Source of the DNA: Onchidella celtica
Lineage: Eukaryota > Mollusca > Gastropoda > Systellommatophora > Onchidiidae
Assembly: GCA_963931925.1 (NCBI GenBank)
Contig: OZ007570.1
Coordinates: 55,337,880-55,401,879, forward strand
DNA length: 64,000 nt
Reading direction: 5' to 3'
The position numbers and the translations under genes are program-made. Under the pieces are notes generated by a model that was not told the origin of the DNA, made no database searches, and saw only the letters and a list, made by a program, of their open reading frames with translations. How positions within the stretch are numbered: the stretch's first letter is position 1; each line of letters opens with the position of its first letter. Of this stretch, positions 59,834 through 64,000 are shown in pieces.

Positions 59834-61058
59834 TGTCACGAGCAGAGTTAGGGTCTTGGGGATGTTACGACTGCACGAGAGGCAGCTAACTCACACTCGG
59901 ACACAACCACACAAGAAAAGTACTAAATAACTAGAGCGTATATATGTCAGGCCGGTCAGGCCATAGTTTACATAAATATTAATAACAAAACAAAAGACAA
60001 TAGAGGTATATATTCAAACCAAAAACTCTAATTAATAACTTAACCAATGATATTCATGTAACTATGGAGGTACTGCAATCAATAGTAAATAGGTATATTA
60101 TACGAAACTGGATATCAATTTAAAGTGACAGTTGAGTCGCCACTGGCCAGTCGCCAGGCAAACTCTCCATAAATCATATGGGCTTAAATGTTAGGAGGGC
60201 CCAGTACGTTCAAAGCCTACAGAAGCACTCTTCGGCTTGTAGGTAATTTAAGCAGTTGCCAAAAGACTATATTTTATGCACAATCACTATTCAATTCATC
60301 AACAATGTGCTATATTATTCCAATCATACTATGGCAATAGATCTATCATACAGGACACTCGTGGTCGAGTGCCAGCTGGGGTTTCCTTAGTCTTCCTATG
60401 AGGCTGTAGTTCTCTCTCTATCTCCGATCTCTATTATACTTGAACAAATAAAATATATTACCATTGCTCACGCCTACTGGGAGGCGCGAACATCAAAATA
60501 GCGCAGCGTGGGCTTTCAAAGGTCAGCCCACTCAGACCTTTCTTTCTAGAGCTCAGTCAGTCCGTTAGCAAGGACTTCTTAGTCTTCAGACCACACAGTT
60601 CAGGTACTGGCCAACCGGAGATACTTCACGAAACGATGCTTCTCTCGTCTGTATTCACTAAATCTGAACGTTACACGATGTTATATACTAACCAACTACC
60701 CAGCGTGCTAGTCCGCTGGCCCAATTAGTTCAGCTATCTCATAGGTCGAAACCTCCCACCATTTTAACTGTAGTAATACGTCTGCACTATTCTACCAGCC
60801 AGTTAACGTGCAAAACTTGTCTAGTCATACTTAACAATGTCAACTGTCCCCACCTTGTTTCACCCCTACTCCATTACTTATTAATCACGAACATTAAAGC
60901 CGACAAGCGTGACTCTAGCAGTTTAACTCTACATTTATTTACTCACCAACTATAATTTGGCGAGGACCGTTCAAGGCCACCAGCCAATTTCTCATGGCCC
61001 TGGTAAACAACAACAACTCACTCTCTGCGTGAGTTTTAATAATATCCGAATCATGACA
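59834..61058 (+). mobile_element. Solo LTR, family L2, 1225 bp
   Basis: Begins TGTCACGAGC and ends ATCATGACA, TG...CA form with short inverted TGTCA/TGACA ends. Flanked by a 5-bp duplication TTATC (59829-59833, 61059-61063). The B1 sister reads GTTATCTGTGTCCC without interruption (27563-27576), an empty site. No internal region, so a solo LTR inserted after the A-B duplication. The strand of the parent element is not determined; coordinates are given in the orientation shared with 41506. Confidence 0.9.
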
Positions 61059-61063
61059 TTATC

Positions 61064-62342
61064 TGTGTCCCGAGGAAAAAGAAAATCACTGAATGGAGGC
61101 AAAACTTAGAAAGACAATGCCTGACTAATAGTGTGCACCATAATAGAACAGTGTTACAGTTACAATTCGCCCCACACTCCATCAAAATTGAATGAAAAAA
61201 AGTAGTACTAATTTTTTCATTGAACGTGGGGGCCACTTTTTGTGGACCCTGGCTCAGCTGCACCGTTTGCAGTTTTGCACCATATTATTATAGTCCATGG
61301 TAAATCTGGCACAAAGTTTTCTGTGCCGACCCCCTTCCCTTGATGCACTAAGCACGTGCTTATTTTGCTTAAAATGGTTAATCCAGCCCTGGCAACAACA
61401 ACAGTGACAAACAAATTCAAATAGCATGTAAATATGTAGTATAACAGTGGTGGCCAAACCGTGGCTCCCGAGCTATAATGCAGCTTTTTGATGTACAGAT
61501 CAATAAATATGCGGCTCGTGGAAATATGTTTCATCACAGTTTTATGTAAAAGATGAATAAGAAAGAATTTCAAGAGGGGGGGGGGGGGTTTCTTCTGTTC
61601 AATTCAGGTGTGGCTCAAAATCAACGAAAGTGTTAAAACTATAGCGATCCTTAAAAATACATGTATGTCCACGCACACCTTTACGTCTTTCTATGCAGAA
61701 CACGATAGTTTGTAGAATTTAAGGCTCAGCAGTTGAAAAACCGTTCATGATTACATTGGAGGCCTTATACTTCCTGGATCCTTTATATATACATGTAATA
61801 TGATTTATTGGGTGTGAGCTGAGATCCTACTGTCTGAAGATTGTATTTGTCATTCAAATAAGGGCAGATTAGATGATGATGAGCCAGTGAAATTAATGAT
61901 GGGCTCCCACAATTTCAACCATGTTGAGTTGTTGTTTTTAATTACATGTACTTTTTTCTCCCGCCACATTGATTTGTTCACATTTGAACATACTGCAACA
62001 GACTTATGTTATCACTGGGTCAAGTGGTTTAGCTCTCTCAATTCATGTACAAACCCAGGCATAAACAATACATGTATGTCTTGATCTTGTTACACAAATA
62101 AATTTGTTAAAAATGACATTTGAATGTTTTTCTTAGATGTTCCCTTAGTTCATTACCGCAATTAATTCATTCAGTATACTTCAAACAATCATCAGTCAAG
62201 ATTTGTGATATATGTGTGTACTTTGTGATTACTGGAACTAATACAAATTAACAGTTTAAAAAACTTGCGCACATGAGTAAATTTAATCTTTTTACATACA
62301 TGTATTTCTTCTCATTTTATATTTAAAATGTTTACTACCAAA
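61064..62342 (+). repeat. Duplication block B, copy B2
   Basis: Collinear with 27571-28866; direct orientation. The hAT element inside continues beyond the block border to 62433. Confidence 0.88.
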
Positions 62343-62433
62343 TGTGTCTCTAACAATAATTATGGCTCTCGAACATCTGAAGTTTATCACATACATGCAT
62401 GGCTCTTACATTAAGCAAGTTTGGCCATCCCTG
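61445..62433. mobile_element. hAT-like non-autonomous element, complete (B2)
   Basis: 989 bp. The ends CAGTGGTGGCCAAACC and CAGGGATGGCCAAACT (complement of the right end) are inverted repeats of the hAT type. Flanking octamers TAGTATAA and TAATATTA agree at 6 of 8 positions, a decayed 8-bp target duplication. No transposase frame. Confidence 0.75.
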
Positions 62434-62985
62434 TAATATTAGGTAGTCCAAACTGATTTTTACTTTCTAACTCACAAGTTATTGTCTAATGTGATGGAAA
62501 AGCTACAAAAATTTGGTTTTGTTTGTTTCTTTCGGTAAATGCTAAACTTCTTGTCTAAGTTCCTTTCCATATGAACTGGTGTCCTTTGAACAACTGGTGC
62601 AATCAGGTCTTCGTCATCACAGCCGGTCCTCCTCTTCCCCCCCTCCCCCCTCACACACACACACACAATCACTGTCTATGCAATGGACACTCAAAGGGAG
62701 ACAATCGATAATAAAAAAAAAAGCACGGTAGCTGTTACTCTGAATATTTTCCCTTTATCAATGAGAATCGAATTTAGATTGACTAAAAATAGCCAGATGT
62801 CGTTATAAGGCATTTGAGCCGTTCAGCATTAATAGTAAAGCACTACTGCTTTGGATTTGTTTGAGCGATTCACTACGCAAAGACCAGCTGCATGCGAAAG
62901 ATGTATTTTTTTATACTTATCTGTCAGGCCAGAGTTTTCTGCTATTGTATGACAGTACACAATACAGCCTGCTACTGTCACCCCC
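62434..62985. other. No gene recognised
   Basis: AT-rich spacer with a C/CA-rich tract at 62636-62668; nothing identifiable. Confidence 0.4.
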
Positions 62986-63604
62986 AGTGTCTTGTGGGTC
63001 ATCTCGGGAGAGAGGAAGACTAGGGGAAGGTAACCCTGAATACAAATACCACACTGCCTTGTGTGTTGCTATGATAGCAAAGGCTATGGGAGTAAACCCA
63101 GACAGAAAATCAGGAGTGGAGACCCGAAGGTGGTTGTCAGGGAGAACTGCATCAAACTGGCTTCCAGCATCTCCTGCAGCCGGACTAGTTCCAAATGTAT
63201 TGACCTGGTCTCTCCCTTGGGTTTAACTAGAATGGCAGAGAGAGGGGTGGTGCCTCTGGGCAAAGCACCATCTCTTAAAAATAGCCCAGGCAAGGCAGCA
63301 AAACGAGGAGGCGTTTGCTCGGGCTTGGCAAGCGTCTGTCTCTCCTCTATAAGCCCACCCATTTCCGATTTGGAGAGGACACTCCAGCCATCCGTTACGG
63401 ATGGGCACAACACGGGAGGTGGCAGTTACCGGTGATAAGCTCAATCCATTTGGCGTACGGATGAGCGCCAGGGGTCCCCTCTGTCGGCGGGAGCGGCTTT
63501 TCAGCTGCATTGATCAACTACCGCCCGCCGTAACCTGGGCAGCCCCCAGGCAGTTGGGTGTTGTTCCGCCACGTCAGCCTGCTTCATAAGGTGGTTGGAG
63601 CTAG
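62986..63604 (+). mobile_element. 5' region of an RTE-type retrotransposon
   Basis: GC-richer than its surroundings and continuous with the endonuclease frame below. Frames here (for example LGLTRMAERGVVPLGKAPSL) are interrupted by stops at 63435 and by TAA/TAG at 63587-63604, consistent with a 5' UTR or decayed first ORF. The exact 5' end is not identifiable; 62986 is approximate. Confidence 0.55.
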
Positions 63605-64000
63605 ACCAAAAGTCAAAAAGCTGACGTAAAGTGTGCACCTGGCAAAAACAGAAAAATACTAAAACTTGGTACCTGGAACGTCAGAACAATGCGCCCAGGC
63701 TTGCAACAGCAAGATCTCACTGATATTGACTCCATCAGGAAATCCCAAATTATTGATCGAGAACTTCAGCTACTAAACATCGACATCGCTGCCCTTCAAG
63801 AAACTCGACTTCCCGACTCCGGGTCAGTCAAAGAAGAAAACTACACCTTCTTCTGGCAGGGCCTTAGCAGCGAACAGCCGAGAATCCACGGCGTGGGCTT
63901 CGCCGTAAAAAACTCCCTTATCAATTCGATCGCAACTCCAATTGGAGTGTCAGAACGCATCATGACACTCAGACTGAACACCCGATCTGGTTTTACCAAC
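63605..64000 (+). CDS. Non-LTR retrotransposon endonuclease, N-terminal part
   Basis: An open frame of 132 codons running off the window. It contains KLGTWNVRTMRPG (start of the apurinic-like endonuclease fold, with the metal-binding Asn), NIDIAALQETRLPDSG (catalytic Glu in QET) and GVGFAVKNSL. These are the first conserved blocks of the exonuclease-endonuclease-phosphatase domain that nicks target DNA in RTE-like LINEs, which precedes the reverse transcriptase (beyond the window). No stop or frameshift in the visible part, so it may be a young copy. The true start codon is unclear; the frame opens after TAG at 63602. Confidence 0.88.

Noticed and set aside
1..64000. CRISPR arrays, operons, rRNA or prokaryotic elements
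   Set aside because: No spaced palindromic repeat arrays, no ribosome-binding sites with compact ORFs and no rRNA sequence; all repeats fit eukaryotic transposons, satellites or segmental duplication.

Overview
The window is non-coding-rich, AT-rich nuclear DNA of an invertebrate animal. Evidence: no dense ORFs or operons, candidate exons with GT/AG borders, long GA/CT, GGAT and AAT microsatellites, a tRNA-Glu-derived SINE, and remnants of Merlin, hAT, piggyBac-like, pogo-like, CR1/L2-like, RTE-like and LTR elements. The RTE-type endonuclease start at the right edge and the SINE tail resemble those I know from gastropod and other lophotrochozoan genomes, so a mollusc is the best guess; that assignment is inference.

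Layout. 1-10.9 kb: mostly unassigned DNA with a dispersed repeat, a 201-bp direct-repeat pair, one possible exon of a SWIM-finger-type protein, two TTAA-flanked MITEs, a minisatellite and a degraded LINE. 10.9-18.8 kb: block A1. 18.87-27.53 kb: an LTR retroelement inserted inside an older solo LTR of its own family. 27.5-28.9 kb: block B1. 28.9-33.3 kb: sparse DNA with two more TTAA MITEs. 33.3-40.6 kb: unit U1, followed by A', a diverged fragment of block A. 41.7-51.7 kb: unit U2. 51.7-59.8 kb: block A2. 61.1-62.4 kb: block B2. From about 63 kb the 5' part of an RTE-type retrotransposon begins and runs off the window.

The main theme is interlocking direct segmental duplication (U-A' / U-A-B / A-B) overlaid by later insertions. 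Because each block exists twice, the sister copy often shows the empty site. This dates the LTR elements, a SINE, a pogo-like MITE and a TA-flanked MITE as later than the duplications. U1 and U2 carry, in the same order on the minus strand, several short exon-like segments of an unrecognised gene; at least one is broken in each copy. No complete cellular gene, rRNA, functional tRNA or CRISPR array can be supported here.
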